Source: Neorhodopirellula pilleata (GTDB lineage Bacteria > Planctomycetota > Planctomycetia > Pirellulales > Pirellulaceae). From it: a stretch of 64,000 bases of DNA. Positions 1 through 9,550 of the stretch are shown piece by piece. The notes under the pieces were generated by a model. That model was not told the origin of the DNA and ran no database searches. It worked only from the letters and a program-made list of their open reading frames with translations. Each line of letters begins with the position of its first letter. The first letter of the stretch is position 1. The position numbers and the translations under genes are program-made. Location of the stretch: contig NZ_SJPM01000004.1 of NCBI RefSeq assembly GCF_007859915.1, positions 306,881 to 370,880 of the forward strand. The letters are read 5' to 3'.

Positions 1-960
1 CAGTGGAAGTTGGGCATTGTCGAGCAATCGAGTCTGTCGATTGATTAAGTCGGCCTCACACTTGCCCAATGCGACGGCCAATCGCGCCGCCATTTGCATC
101 CCGATCGCGACCGCTTCACCGTGCAGCATCGTTCCATAGCCGGCGGTCGCTTCGATCGCGTGGGCAAACGTGTGCCCGTAATTGAGGATCGCTCGTCGAC
201 CCGACGTCTCGCGTTCATCGTCGGCCACCACGCGTGCTTTTGATTGGCAGCTACATGCGATCGCGTGCCGAACCGATTGGGGATCACGTGCGACGATCGC
301 TTGCATGTTGTCTTCGAGGTAGGCAAAGAACTCGGCATCTTCGATCACCCCGTATTTGATCACTTCGGCTAACCCGCTGAGGTATTCACGATCCGGCAGC
401 GTCGCCATGAAGTCGGTGTCGATCCAAACCAGGTGTGGTTGCCAGAACGAGCCGACCATGTTCTTGCCACCGGGTAAATTGATCCCGGTTTTTCCACCCA
501 CGCTGCTATCGACCATCGCCAACAACGTCGTCGGCACCTGAACGAAACGCAGGCCTCGGGTGTAAGTTGCCGCCACGAATCCGGCCAGGTCGCCGACCAC
601 TCCGCCGCCGACAGCCACGATGACGCTTCGGCGGTCCGCGTTGACTTCGATCAACCGATTCCACAAGCGACCGAGGTTGTCGATCGACTTACTCGTTTCA
701 CCGGAAGCCACTTCCAACGCATCGACCCGTCCCACTCGTGCCTGTAAGGTTTTCTGCACCGACGCGGCGGCGGAATCTTTGACGGCGGCATCGTAGACCA
801 TGACCGCGTGCGACACGTCGCCGAGACTGCCGAGCAAATGTTCGCCCAGGGTTCCGCCCGACGCATCGCCCGCCTCCACCGCCGTCCCGCTGCCGATCAC
901 GATGGGATATCGGCGGTCCCCGAGTTCGACGGGGATGATGGTGGGATCGGTTAGCGGCAT
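1..960 (-). CDS. aroB: 3-dehydroquinate synthase, C-terminus cut by window edge
   Basis: The enzyme converts DAHP to 3-dehydroquinate, the second step of the shikimate pathway to aromatic amino acids, using NAD and a divalent metal in the cytoplasm. Read on the minus strand from the ATG at 960, the translation shows the family hallmarks: the NAD-binding glycine stretch VAVGGGVVGDLAGF, then PTTLLAMVDSSVGGKTGINL, the LAEVIKYG segment, and the metal-ligand histidine region LNYGHTFAHAIE followed by LHGEAVAIG. About 320 residues are visible, against a usual length near 360, so only the last few dozen residues are missing beyond base 1. The start precedes MPLTDPTIIP and is about 105 bases from the divergently transcribed gene at 1066, so the gap probably holds both promoters. 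The family call is firm. Confidence 0.95.
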   Translation of the reverse strand, partial: MPLTDPTIIPVELGDRRYPIVIGSGTAVEAGDASGGTLGEHLLGSLGDVSHAVMVYDAAVKDSAAASVQKTLQARVGRVDALEVASGETSKSIDNLGRLWNRLIEVNADRRSVIVAVGGGVVGDLAGFVAATYTRGLRFVQVPTTLLAMVDSSVGGKTGINLPGGKNMVGSFWQPHLVWIDTDFMATLPDREYLSGLAEVIKYGVIEDAEFFAYLEDNMQAIVARDPQSVRHAIACSCQSKARVVADDERETSGRRAILNYGHTFAHAIEATAGYGTMLHGEAVAIGMQMAARLAVALGKCEADLINRQTRLLDNAQLPL

Positions 961-1065
961 CGTATGAGTGAGTTTGGTGAAAGGCTCGGGAGGGATTGTC
1001 GTGTCGGGTATGCTACAACGTGTCTGATTATTTTCCTACTGTCCTGTCTTGTTTGAACTGTCCGC

Positions 1066-1710
1066 ATGACTTCTCCCGGTGTTGTTCCCATGTCCGCGAA
1101 TCCCGATGACGGCGAATCGATTACCGATGCTGCCGCCGACCGCGTCGGTGCATTGCAAGCCGAAAAGTACAATGATCCACGTGCGAAGTTCGGTGCCAAG
1201 GGCTGGATGGCGTTGCTCGCGATCGCGATCGGAGCGAGCCTTTTTACCTACTTCAGCGTCGCGGCGAGGCGGACCCGGTTGGTCGAAACAACGCGCTTTT
1301 GGGGACCCGAAACGATCACGGCGATCCAATTGGGCGATCACGTGATGTTGTTGCCCAAAGAAGGTTCCGATTTCGAACCTGTCGAACTGACCGCGTTCCC
1401 CGGACTCGGTCACCTTCGCAAGGCTCTCTTGCACGAGGATCACTACGAGTGGTCGACCGAGCAAGCGTCGAGTGTGGCGGAGTTGTGTGCGAACGAAGAC
1501 GACACGCAGTGCGTCCGTTTGGAATTTTCCGACCCGTCGCTGAAGCGATTCGAGACCGCCCGAATCGACATCGAATTGAAACGCGGCATCGTGGGTCCCG
1601 CCGATCAACCTCACCGCGTCGCCGTCAACGACCGCGTCCGTCCGGCGCTGCAACATCAAATCGGCCTACTGATGCGGGTCAAACAAAAACGCTACGACCG
1701 CCGCGATTGA
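1066..1710 (+). CDS. hypothetical protein with one membrane segment
   Basis: The 214-residue product has no family I can name. About 45 polar N-terminal residues precede a single hydrophobic segment (WMALLAIAIGASLFTYF, roughly residues 46-62). A soluble domain of about 150 residues with mixed charge follows and ends in a basic tail. There is no cleavable signal peptide at the very N-terminus, so a single-pass anchor is likely. An in-frame ATG eight codons downstream (MSANPDDG, base 1090) is an equally plausible start. The gene is divergent from aroB. A 207-residue open frame on the opposite strand is taken as its shadow. Confidence 0.7.
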   Translation: MTSPGVVPMSANPDDGESITDAAADRVGALQAEKYNDPRAKFGAKGWMALLAIAIGASLFTYFSVAARRTRLVETTRFWGPETITAIQLGDHVMLLPKEGSDFEPVELTAFPGLGHLRKALLHEDHYEWSTEQASSVAELCANEDDTQCVRLEFSDPSLKRFETARIDIELKRGIVGPADQPHRVAVNDRVRPALQHQIGLLMRVKQKRYDRRD

Positions 1711-1721
1711 GTATCGCGGGA

Positions 1722-3494
1722 TCAAGTTGCCGGGCTGACCGGGTATTCTCTGTTCGGCTTCACCAACACGGGTGAACCGAGGGTTGCGCCGAAAAACAGC
1801 CCGACGAGCAAAATCGCGAACCACAAAGCTTGATCGCGATAAAGATAGTCTTTGAAGCTAGGTTTGATGGCTCCCGGCACGTGGTTCAATCGATCCAACG
1901 TGGCCGCGCGCATCGTTTCGGAGTGTTTCAGAATTCCAAAATGTGATCTTGGTCGCAAATAGGATCGCAATGCCATCACGTCGACCACGTCCGTCGCCCC
2001 GTAAGCCTGTATCAAACGTACGGCAGCTTCCGTCGAATGAGGGTCACTGAAGTTCGCTGCGTTGAACGATTCAAATCCGCCCGACGGGTGAAACGGCCGT
2101 TTTGATTTGACTTGATGCTCGGCGAGCCAACGCCGCGCATCGGCAGCACGCTCGGCTCGAGACGGATCGCGATCGAGTTGCGTAAGCAACGTTGTGATGA
2201 TGCTCGCGTACTCGAGCACATGGTAGCTTGCGTTTTGATCATCGAGTGAGTTCCACGTCGCCATCAATCGTGCGGCCACATGATCGCTCTCGAATGAGGT
2301 CAGTTGTCCTGTTCTCGCTAAGCCTACGATCATGGGTTCATGCTGGTCGAGGCTCAAAATGCTCGCGTCCGGACCTTCGTCAAGTAGTCGTGCTTTGAAT
2401 CGCCGGAGTTCCTCGTTGGAGACTAGCTCCGTGATTGGAATGAGCCCTGTCTCGGTAGCAATGCTTGTCAAGTAGCCTGGATAGCGTGTGGCTTGGATAT
2501 TGGTGAGCATTCGCGGCCGGACGTTCACCGGATCGTATTCAACATTATTTTCTTGTAACCATCGTGCGACAATTCCCCAGTACTTCCACTGGCCAGGTAA
2601 GTCCGGTTCAAATGTTTCGACGTACTTCACCATTGTGGCAGTGGTAACCGGTCGCCATAGCGTTTCGGTTCCAAACAAGACGAACAATCCGCAAACAGTC
2701 ACGAGGAAAACGAACCCAACTGACTTCAAACTTTTTAAACCCTCGCCGTGTCGGGAAACCGGATAGACGAAGATCGCAAGAACCCCCGCTCCTAAGAAAC
2801 ATGTCGCCGCTATTAGCCGTGGATCGAGCAATGAGAATCCGTGCAGACCAGCAAAGGATTGGGATATTTGGGCAAGCATCACCAAGGTCATGATGCAGGA
2901 GGCGCCGATCGTACCGCGGTCGACCAGACCCGCCCGACCAAGCGTGACGACTAACGAAGTCGTTGCGATTGCCGAACCGATGAAGGCAAACAGCAGCGGA
3001 GTCGTCCAGCCGAAGAAAGGGGATGCCAATGTCAACACGAAGATGATCGCAGCAGCCCAACCGTAGCGGCTCCACCAGTTCTTAACTTCTTCATGGATCT
3101 TCGCCGCGTCGGCATCCGCGACGTCGATCGTTCGTTGAACGTTTCGAATGCGTATCAACCCGATAATCGTCACCGCGATCATCAGAATGGAGACCGCCGG
3201 GAACGCAAGGATCGCGATCAGTTTCGCAATTCCTCCCTTCAATGCTAATAGCGATTGGGCTGCCGTTGAGCTGCCACCGAGTAAGTTCACGGGCAACACC
3301 GAGGCGGCGATCCGAAGGAAAGCGTGCGGTTGATAGCTTGGTTCGTTGACATCCTTCTTTGAACGGCTGGTACGGGCTCGATGTACGCGGTCATGCACAC
3401 CTTGATCAAACGCGTCTTGGTCGATGTTGAGACAACGTACGGCGGTACGTAGTTGGTCTTCGGGGATTAGCAGGTCGGGGTGATTGATGTTCAT
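1722..3494 (-). CDS. polytopic membrane protein coupled to an ECF sigma factor
   Basis: This is a 590-residue membrane protein of unknown function. Residues 1-60 are soluble. About six to eight hydrophobic segments follow between residues 65 and 280, then a soluble region of roughly 260 residues, and a last hydrophobic segment near residue 560 before a short polar tail. The soluble region contains helical stretches such as STEAAVRLIQAYGATDVVD that resemble helix-pair toroid repeats, but this is only an impression. The ATG overlaps the stop codon of the upstream sigma factor gene (ATGA on the minus strand, 3491-3494), so the two are translated together. That linkage suggests it is the membrane regulator or target of that sigma factor. 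A zinc-binding anti-sigma motif was not seen. Confidence 0.75.
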   Translation of the reverse strand: MNINHPDLLIPEDQLRTAVRCLNIDQDAFDQGVHDRVHRARTSRSKKDVNEPSYQPHAFLRIAASVLPVNLLGGSSTAAQSLLALKGGIAKLIAILAFPAVSILMIAVTIIGLIRIRNVQRTIDVADADAAKIHEEVKNWWSRYGWAAAIIFVLTLASPFFGWTTPLLFAFIGSAIATTSLVVTLGRAGLVDRGTIGASCIMTLVMLAQISQSFAGLHGFSLLDPRLIAATCFLGAGVLAIFVYPVSRHGEGLKSLKSVGFVFLVTVCGLFVLFGTETLWRPVTTATMVKYVETFEPDLPGQWKYWGIVARWLQENNVEYDPVNVRPRMLTNIQATRYPGYLTSIATETGLIPITELVSNEELRRFKARLLDEGPDASILSLDQHEPMIVGLARTGQLTSFESDHVAARLMATWNSLDDQNASYHVLEYASIITTLLTQLDRDPSRAERAADARRWLAEHQVKSKRPFHPSGGFESFNAANFSDPHSTEAAVRLIQAYGATDVVDVMALRSYLRPRSHFGILKHSETMRAATLDRLNHVPGAIKPSFKDYLYRDQALWFAILLVGLFFGATLGSPVLVKPNREYPVSPAT

Positions 3495-4030
3495 AGTAGG
3501 ATTGCCTTGGCGAGTTGGAGACTGGATGGGGCGGTAATCAACCGCTCGCGAAGTCGGCGGCGGGCTTGGTACAAACGCCCTTCGACTGTCTTGGGCGTTA
3601 CCGACAAGGTGGCCGCGACATTGGCAACCGAGGTTTCTTCCAGATAGTGCATCAGAATCACTTCACGCTGCTTTCGTGGTAACAATTCGATTTCTCGACG
3701 AAGCTGAAGAATTCGAGGGTCGAAAACGGAAGCCTTGGTCGACTCGTCGATGTTCGCCGCCAGTTCCTCCGTTGTGGTTAACCGAAAACGTCGTTCCCGG
3801 CGAGATGTTCCACGGCACCAATTTCGATACTTGTTCTTGGCGACGCCACGAAGCCATCTCCCAAAGACATTGGGATCGGTGGTGTCGGCAAGGCAGTCGT
3901 GTTGATTCAAGTAAGCATCGGCGAGACTATCCATTGCGAGTTCATACGCATCCACCGGCGGTGCCCCCCAGGATAGGACGAGCCCTATCAAGGGACCGCG
4001 AAACCTATTGAGCGCGTCTTCTAATTCCAT
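3491..4030 (-). CDS. ECF-type RNA polymerase sigma factor
   Basis: The 179-residue product has the two-domain layout of extracytoplasmic-function sigma factors. Region 2 (about residues 15-75) includes FGRWLRGVAKNKYRNWCR. A variable linker follows. Region 4 (about 110-165) has the helix-turn-helix LLPRKQREVILMHYLEE ... VAATLSVTPKTVEGRLYQAR. I chose the ATG at 4030 (MELEDAL) rather than the upstream in-frame ATG at 4114, because GAGAGGGA sits seven bases before it and the extra residues do not belong to region 2. The gene ends in a 4-base overlap with the membrane protein gene. It starts 80 bases after jetD on the same strand, so read-through from the Wadjet operon is possible but unproven. 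Confidence 0.88.
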   Translation of the reverse strand: MELEDALNRFRGPLIGLVLSWGAPPVDAYELAMDSLADAYLNQHDCLADTTDPNVFGRWLRGVAKNKYRNWCRGTSRRERRFRLTTTEELAANIDESTKASVFDPRILQLRREIELLPRKQREVILMHYLEETSVANVAATLSVTPKTVEGRLYQARRRLRERLITAPSSLQLAKAILL

Positions 4031-4110
4031 CGGTGTCCCTCTCAAAGCAGTGCGTTGCATCGGTCTGAAAGGTAGTAACCGATGGACAGCCGAAACACTC
4101 AAGAATGTTT

Positions 4111-5418
4111 TCAAGAATGATGGTTCGTCTCGTTCACATCGGAACCGGAGGGCAAAAGTCGATCATCACCGGCACAATCCCGCATCAATCCGTCAATCAC
4201 TTGTTCCTCGAAAACCACCCGCATGTGTTGTTCGATGGTCGCTTTCAACTCGTCGTCCCAAGTGGTTTCCGGCACGGGGCCCGTGAACGCGGGTGTGGAC
4301 TCATCGGCGTATTCCGCATAATCGTTGGCCGACATCCGCCACGGCGTGGCCTGGAAACGGGTTCGCATTTGTTCGACGATCTGCAATCCGACACGATCGA
4401 AGTCGCCGTGGTATGCCAACGAGATGCCGTCTCGGTGAAGGGCAGCGAGTAACCCAGCGGCCGCGTGGGACGGTTGGCCTTCGATGCAAATCAGGGGCGA
4501 CGACCGGCGTCCCAAACGATCCGCCGCGGCGGCGAGCACGGAGGGGTTCTCGCACACGAACACATCTCCACCGACATTCGGTAAAACCGTGGCAGGCTCG
4601 AATCGGGGCGGATGCAATCGAAGCTGGCGAAACGTCAATCGACACGGTTCGCCGATCTCCGCGTGGGCATTGAGCGTCCGGTCGATCAGCCCATCGCCGA
4701 CGCATCGAAGATTCAAGACCAATACCGTCGAGGACAGTTCGTCCGCGATCACGTTGACGCGATTCCACCACTCGCGTTGACTGGTCGGGGGAGCTTCAAG
4801 GGGCTCCACGATCGTTTGACCGATCGCCCGGATGACCAATCCGCACAGCGGTCGCTGCGCATCCAAACCGTGCGAATCACCAAGGACCCGGGTCGCGAAA
4901 ACCGGGAGCGGTGTCGGTGCATCGAGTGGTAACTGAGAGCAGCAATCCACCAATCGGCCGAGCAATCGTCGGCCTTCATCGAGATCACCCCTTGCGGCAC
5001 GACGCAACGTTCCGTCTCGGCATATCATTTCGGCGAACGATACGAGCGAGAGTTGGTCGGTCGTTTCCCACGCGATCTCGCCGGGTAAAGCCAGCCATGC
5101 ATCGGTTTCCCGTTGTTGTTCGATCGCTACGTGCCGTGGAGGCCGACCGAGCAGGATCGTGATCGCGGAGGTCAGTCCGTCGGCCACACCGCTATGCCGA
5201 ACGACGTCGTCGAGTTCACGCAGATTCACTCGCAATGGACCGCCCGGTCGCGGTGGTTTGCCCAGCAGGGAAGTGACCGCTTCGATCGTCGGAGGAGTGG
5301 GGTTCTTGATCGTGATCGTACCGGATGCTTGAGGGTTTTTGGCGAGTCGACGATCGAGCCGCGCGATCAACTCGCCTAGCGCCGGATCACCTAGCAAGGC
5401 CTGGACGCGATCATTCAT
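4111..5418 (-). CDS. jetD: Wadjet nuclease subunit JetD (DUF3323/DUF2399, TIGR02679-like)
   Basis: JetD is the nuclease of the Wadjet anti-plasmid system, which cuts circular DNA extruded by the JetABC SMC complex. The 435-residue protein has an N-terminal helical arm domain and a C-terminal Toprim-like domain. In the latter, the conserved Glu lies in PLICIEGQPS (E313) and the acidic pair in YHGDFDRVGLQI (D339 and D341). The terminal segment HMRVVFEEQVIDGLMRDC matches the typical TIGR02679 ending. The ATG at 5418 lies inside the end of jetC (8-base overlap). The longer upstream reading frame is just jetC sequence in another frame. It is the last gene of a four-gene minus-strand operon. The acidic residues expected for metal-dependent cleavage are present, so it appears functional. 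Confidence 0.88.
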   Translation of the reverse strand: MNDRVQALLGDPALGELIARLDRRLAKNPQASGTITIKNPTPPTIEAVTSLLGKPPRPGGPLRVNLRELDDVVRHSGVADGLTSAITILLGRPPRHVAIEQQRETDAWLALPGEIAWETTDQLSLVSFAEMICRDGTLRRAARGDLDEGRRLLGRLVDCCSQLPLDAPTPLPVFATRVLGDSHGLDAQRPLCGLVIRAIGQTIVEPLEAPPTSQREWWNRVNVIADELSSTVLVLNLRCVGDGLIDRTLNAHAEIGEPCRLTFRQLRLHPPRFEPATVLPNVGGDVFVCENPSVLAAAADRLGRRSSPLICIEGQPSHAAAGLLAALHRDGISLAYHGDFDRVGLQIVEQMRTRFQATPWRMSANDYAEYADESTPAFTGPVPETTWDDELKATIEQHMRVVFEEQVIDGLMRDCAGDDRLLPSGSDVNETNHHS

Positions 5419-8400
5419 CGTTGGCCGCCTCCTCGTCGAACAACGATGCTTGCCGCATTCGTTCGTGTGAATCGTCGACGCGTTTTCCGTTGCCGTTCCA
5501 AACCCACCGCGTCGGCAAAATGGCATCGATGCCCCGCCGCGTGGCGAGATGATAAATTGCCAAGGAAGGCATCGTCGGATAACACCCCCATTCGCGTTCG
5601 CTCGTCATGACAAAGTCCAGATCGAACTGCACCAACAGGTCCATGAACTTGGCCCGCATTTCGTTATCAATGCCAACGAAGGCTTCATCCATCAGCACGA
5701 TTCGCGGGGCGATCGAATCGGCCGAATGATAGTACGCCGACAATGCGGCGAGCATCGGGATGATCAACGCCACTGCTCGTTCACCGCCGCTACCGGTGCC
5801 GTGGGTGCGTTTGGTCAAACGTTGCCATCGTCCGTCGGTTTCTCGTTCGATATCGAACGAGAACCAAGTTCGATAGTCGAGCGCCTCGGCGAGATGTTGT
5901 TGCCACGTGCCGGCGTCGTCGCGGTTGCGGGCTTCTTGGATTTGTCGTTGAAGGAAACCGCCCAGTGCCGTTCGATCGGCGGGGCTCATCGCGGACGGTT
6001 TTCTCAACAGTGCCGCGCAAGCAACCTTGATGTCGTCGGCACCCTCTTGGATCGGTTTCCATTTGAAACGCAATCTCATCCCCGTGCTCATCGGCCGCGA
6101 TTCGACTTCTTCGTTCATGCTTTGACACAACGAATGGGCGTCGCGAATGTTCAAGTGCAACGATTGTGCGATGTCACCGATCAAGCGTTCTTCGAACAGT
6201 TCGCGTTCTCGCTGCGTGATGACGGTTTCATGATGGCGAATCTCTTCGGCCAATTGGGTCGCCAAGGTCGTTGGCGAACAAACGACCCCGCCGAAGGGGA
6301 TCGTGACGACAACAAGATCGTCTTGGGTTTGCGATTGAGGCGTATTGCCGGTCGGCAGCAATGCGTTTTCGAGCGATCGAAATTCCACTTGAATCGTGTT
6401 TTGCGAATCGTTCCACACGTCGTCGGATGTGGGCGTGTTGGGCAGTTCCGAACGAATCGCTTTGGCGATGTGAGCGGCCCGGGTCGGCGACCAGGGTGAG
6501 TCGGGGAGGTCCTGCGTCACCGCGATTTGGGCCAACCCCGCGTCGGCCAGTTGACTGACGCGAAGAATCGCGGACTCGCGGTCCGACTCGTGTCGACGCA
6601 ACACCTCCCGCGACGTTTCCAAGCTTCCTTCAAGTTTGCCTTTGGCAGTCGCACGTTCGCTGAGCGTGTTTTGCAATTGCTTCAAGCGCTCATCGAGTGA
6701 TTGTTCGAGGCGTTCGTTCTCGGCAATCTTGTCTTGGATCTCTTGCACGCTCGCGCCGACGTTCTGTTGCAACGTTTCGAGTTCGGTTTGTTTGGCGGCC
6801 AGATCATCGCGGGCGTGTTGGAGTTGTTCGGATCGTTGTCGATCCGTCTCGGTGGCTGCGTGATGATCGCCAAGGTAGCGGTCGTGAGTGGCCCGGTGCC
6901 GGCTGACGTCTTGTAAATCACGACGCAGCGACTCGAAGTTTCCAGAAAATGATTGCAACGATTGACGCAGACGTTCCAAGTCATCGAGCCAATCCGTCAT
7001 CCCCAAGTCGGCCGCGTCGCGATCTCGTCGGGCAACCAGTTGCGATAGTGTGGCGCGGGCTCGCGTGACGATCGACAACTGATCGGACAAGCGTGATTCC
7101 GATCGAGAAAGAACATCGTGTGCCGAACGGGCCTGGACCAACGCGTCGAGCAGCTCACGATCCGAGGGAAACGTTTCGACCTGACGATTGATCTGAGTTT
7201 GTTGATCGTCGAGAAGTTGTCGTTGAGATTCGATCAATCGCAATTCGGATTCGATGGTCTGGATTTGTTGCGTGATGGATTCGATCAAACGCAAACGGTG
7301 TTGTTCGCGTGCGGTCGCGCCGACGTGCTCGGCGATGGGCTTGGACCAATGGCCGTGCGCCGGTCCGATTCGCCATGACCCATCTCGATCGACCCAGGCG
7401 TCCGCCGCATCGCGACCGCAGCCGATGCATTCCAATAACCGTCGCACCACATCGGGATGCATGCCTTCGGGAAGCGTTTCGGCCACGCGAAGTACTCGCG
7501 ACAATTGTTGTTCCGCGTTCGCGATCGGTTTGCCGGCGAGGAGTGTCACGTCGTCGATTCCGTTTCCGGTCAAGGTGCCGTCGAGCGTCACGAACGCGTC
7601 GAGCAACCCCGACGCTTCCAAAGCGGCTTCCCAATCGCCTCGTTCTTTTTCGGGCACTTCGTCGCGAAAGTCACACAGTTCATACAACGGTGCACCCGCG
7701 CGAGTTGACCGCACGTCGACGTCTCGCGTGTGGGGAATCGGGGGCGGTTGATGTCCGCCGGATCGTAAACGTTCTCGCTGCGTATTCAGTTCGTCCAGGT
7801 TTTCACGCAACGATTCGGCTTGCCAGGCGAGCCGTTGTTTCTCGGTCGCGATTCGGGCGAGTGCCGCGTCGATGGCAGGTTTGACGATCGACCACGCCGT
7901 TTCTCGGGGGTTTTCTTCCGTTTCGCGTGTTTCGTTCTGGACTGCGTCGTCCTCGAACGTTTCGTCTTCGAACTCGCTCTCTACCGCGAGTTCTTCGCCC
8001 AGGTCCGGATGAGTGATGACGGACTGACTTTCGCGTGACCAATGGGCCAATTGATCGCGAAGCGTTTGTCGGGCCAAATCGACTTGAGCTTGGCGTTGGG
8101 CTAGCGATGCGGTGGCCTCTTCAACTTGGGTCTCGAATAAGCCTTGCGTTTTGAGTTCTTGTTCGACGGTCGTGGTGGCTCGAGTGATCTCAACTTCAGC
8201 TTTTCGTAATCGTTCCAATCCGGTCTGACAGAGATTGATCTGCTGTTCGATTTCACTGAGCGGCTTGGATAGGCTGTCGTGCGTCAATAGGTCTGGCGAT
8301 CGATCGATGAAACGATCTTTGAGGTTTGCCGGCGTATCGAGCGAAACGAGTGTTTCGATCCGCGTTTCGGTGCGGCGGATCGCGTATTTCAGCTCATCGG

Positions 8401-9550
8401 CTTCGTTACGTAACCGCTTGCTCGTTTCCGCCAATCGTTCGGCGGCTCGCTCCCTTTCGACATTCGCTTGGTCTTCGGCTTTGGAAAGGCTGACGCATGA
8501 TCGACGCATGTCGTCGAGTCGCAACGCGTCCTTCATTTCCGGTCGACTGCGGAGGGCGTCGAGGGCGGCGCGAGTCTTGCGGCGATCGGTTTCTGCTTGC
8601 GTTTGTTCGAGCATCGTTTGTTCGAATGCCTGCGTCGCTTCCTCGAGTTGCCGCGTGGTGTCGTTGATCGAGCGCAACGATCGTTCGTAACGATTGTGTT
8701 CGGACGATAATTCATCCACCCGCCGACGCAATGCGATTTGCAGATAGCGTCGATAGTGCTCGCTGAATCGCTGGGCCCCTGCACCGCTGCGGCGTAGCTC
8801 TTCCAGGCGTTCGCGTTGTTCGTCCAAATCCTTCATCGCATCTGCGACTTGGGTCAACACATCAACGGGCAGTGGGGGCAATGCGGTCGATAGTTGCGCG
8901 CTCATTCGTTGTTCGTCGAAATCACGCGATAGTTGAGGCACACGCAATTGAATCAACAGATCGATGAGAGAGCGATATCGGTTGCCTAAACGGAACAGCG
9001 TTTCATCAACGGCCCGGCGATAGTCGCCCTGTCGCGCATAGATGCGACTGCGATCACCAGGTAGGCGTGACAACGTTTCGTTCAAACGGGATTTGGAAAG
9101 TGGGACGGAATCCACAACAAGATCAAGGTCTTCGCCGATGCGTCCGTCCAAGGTAAAGAACCAAGCGTCGGCCGCACCGCGATGTTCGACCGCGTGCATC
9201 CCACAACCAAGCGTGAAGTATTGAGGTTGGTCGTCGTCATCGAGTCGGCCGAACTCGATCCAGGTATAGCCGAGTCGATCCCGATGCTTGCCGCCGAGCA
9301 GCAGGTTCCATTCGGGGCGTTTGCTGCTGCTGCGATCCGGCTCCATTCGTGTCGGCGACAATTCTGCGTCGAGCAAGAACGGTAGCTGCAATGCGAGCAC
9401 GCGGCTTTTGCCCGTTCCGTTGTTGCCTCGCAATAACATCCGTCCGTCTTCGTACCAGAACTGTTCATCGGCGTAATGAAACAGATTGATCAACCCGCTA
9501 CGGATCGGCTGCCACCGAGAACGTTTGGCCGAAGGCATGAGGTCTGTCAT
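5411..9550 (-). CDS. jetC: Wadjet SMC-like ATPase JetC (TIGR02680-like)
   Basis: This is the MukB/SMC-type motor that, with JetA and JetB, loads on and extrudes DNA in Wadjet defence. The 1379-residue protein carries a Walker A motif GNNGTGKS at residues 42-49, preceded by RWQPIRSGLINLF, the typical TIGR02680 opening. Long coiled coils fill roughly residues 250-530 and 740-1020, interrupted by a hinge-like region. The C-terminal head has the ABC signature GTGSGGER (about 1251-1258) and Walker B RIVLMDEAF with D1288 and E1289. The start at 9550 overlaps the jetB stop by 4 bases (ATGA), which overrides the longer upstream frame. All ATPase motifs are intact. A long plus-strand frame at 5549-6499 is its antisense shadow. 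Confidence 0.92.
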   Translation of the reverse strand: MTDLMPSAKRSRWQPIRSGLINLFHYADEQFWYEDGRMLLRGNNGTGKSRVLALQLPFLLDAELSPTRMEPDRSSSKRPEWNLLLGGKHRDRLGYTWIEFGRLDDDDQPQYFTLGCGMHAVEHRGAADAWFFTLDGRIGEDLDLVVDSVPLSKSRLNETLSRLPGDRSRIYARQGDYRRAVDETLFRLGNRYRSLIDLLIQLRVPQLSRDFDEQRMSAQLSTALPPLPVDVLTQVADAMKDLDEQRERLEELRRSGAGAQRFSEHYRRYLQIALRRRVDELSSEHNRYERSLRSINDTTRQLEEATQAFEQTMLEQTQAETDRRKTRAALDALRSRPEMKDALRLDDMRRSCVSLSKAEDQANVERERAAERLAETSKRLRNEADELKYAIRRTETRIETLVSLDTPANLKDRFIDRSPDLLTHDSLSKPLSEIEQQINLCQTGLERLRKAEVEITRATTTVEQELKTQGLFETQVEEATASLAQRQAQVDLARQTLRDQLAHWSRESQSVITHPDLGEELAVESEFEDETFEDDAVQNETRETEENPRETAWSIVKPAIDAALARIATEKQRLAWQAESLRENLDELNTQRERLRSGGHQPPPIPHTRDVDVRSTRAGAPLYELCDFRDEVPEKERGDWEAALEASGLLDAFVTLDGTLTGNGIDDVTLLAGKPIANAEQQLSRVLRVAETLPEGMHPDVVRRLLECIGCGRDAADAWVDRDGSWRIGPAHGHWSKPIAEHVGATAREQHRLRLIESITQQIQTIESELRLIESQRQLLDDQQTQINRQVETFPSDRELLDALVQARSAHDVLSRSESRLSDQLSIVTRARATLSQLVARRDRDAADLGMTDWLDDLERLRQSLQSFSGNFESLRRDLQDVSRHRATHDRYLGDHHAATETDRQRSEQLQHARDDLAAKQTELETLQQNVGASVQEIQDKIAENERLEQSLDERLKQLQNTLSERATAKGKLEGSLETSREVLRRHESDRESAILRVSQLADAGLAQIAVTQDLPDSPWSPTRAAHIAKAIRSELPNTPTSDDVWNDSQNTIQVEFRSLENALLPTGNTPQSQTQDDLVVVTIPFGGVVCSPTTLATQLAEEIRHHETVITQRERELFEERLIGDIAQSLHLNIRDAHSLCQSMNEEVESRPMSTGMRLRFKWKPIQEGADDIKVACAALLRKPSAMSPADRTALGGFLQRQIQEARNRDDAGTWQQHLAEALDYRTWFSFDIERETDGRWQRLTKRTHGTGSGGERAVALIIPMLAALSAYYHSADSIAPRIVLMDEAFVGIDNEMRAKFMDLLVQFDLDFVMTSEREWGCYPTMPSLAIYHLATRRGIDAILPTRWVWNGNGKRVDDSHERMRQASLFDEEAANDE

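Noticed and set aside
1036..1659. 207-residue open frame on the minus strand
   Set aside because: It is antisense to the 214-residue plus-strand gene, has no family motif, and overlaps it almost fully.
5549..6499. 316-residue plus-strand open frame
   Set aside because: It lies inside jetC on the opposite strand. Long antisense frames are common in GC-rich coding sequence, and jetC motifs are unambiguous.
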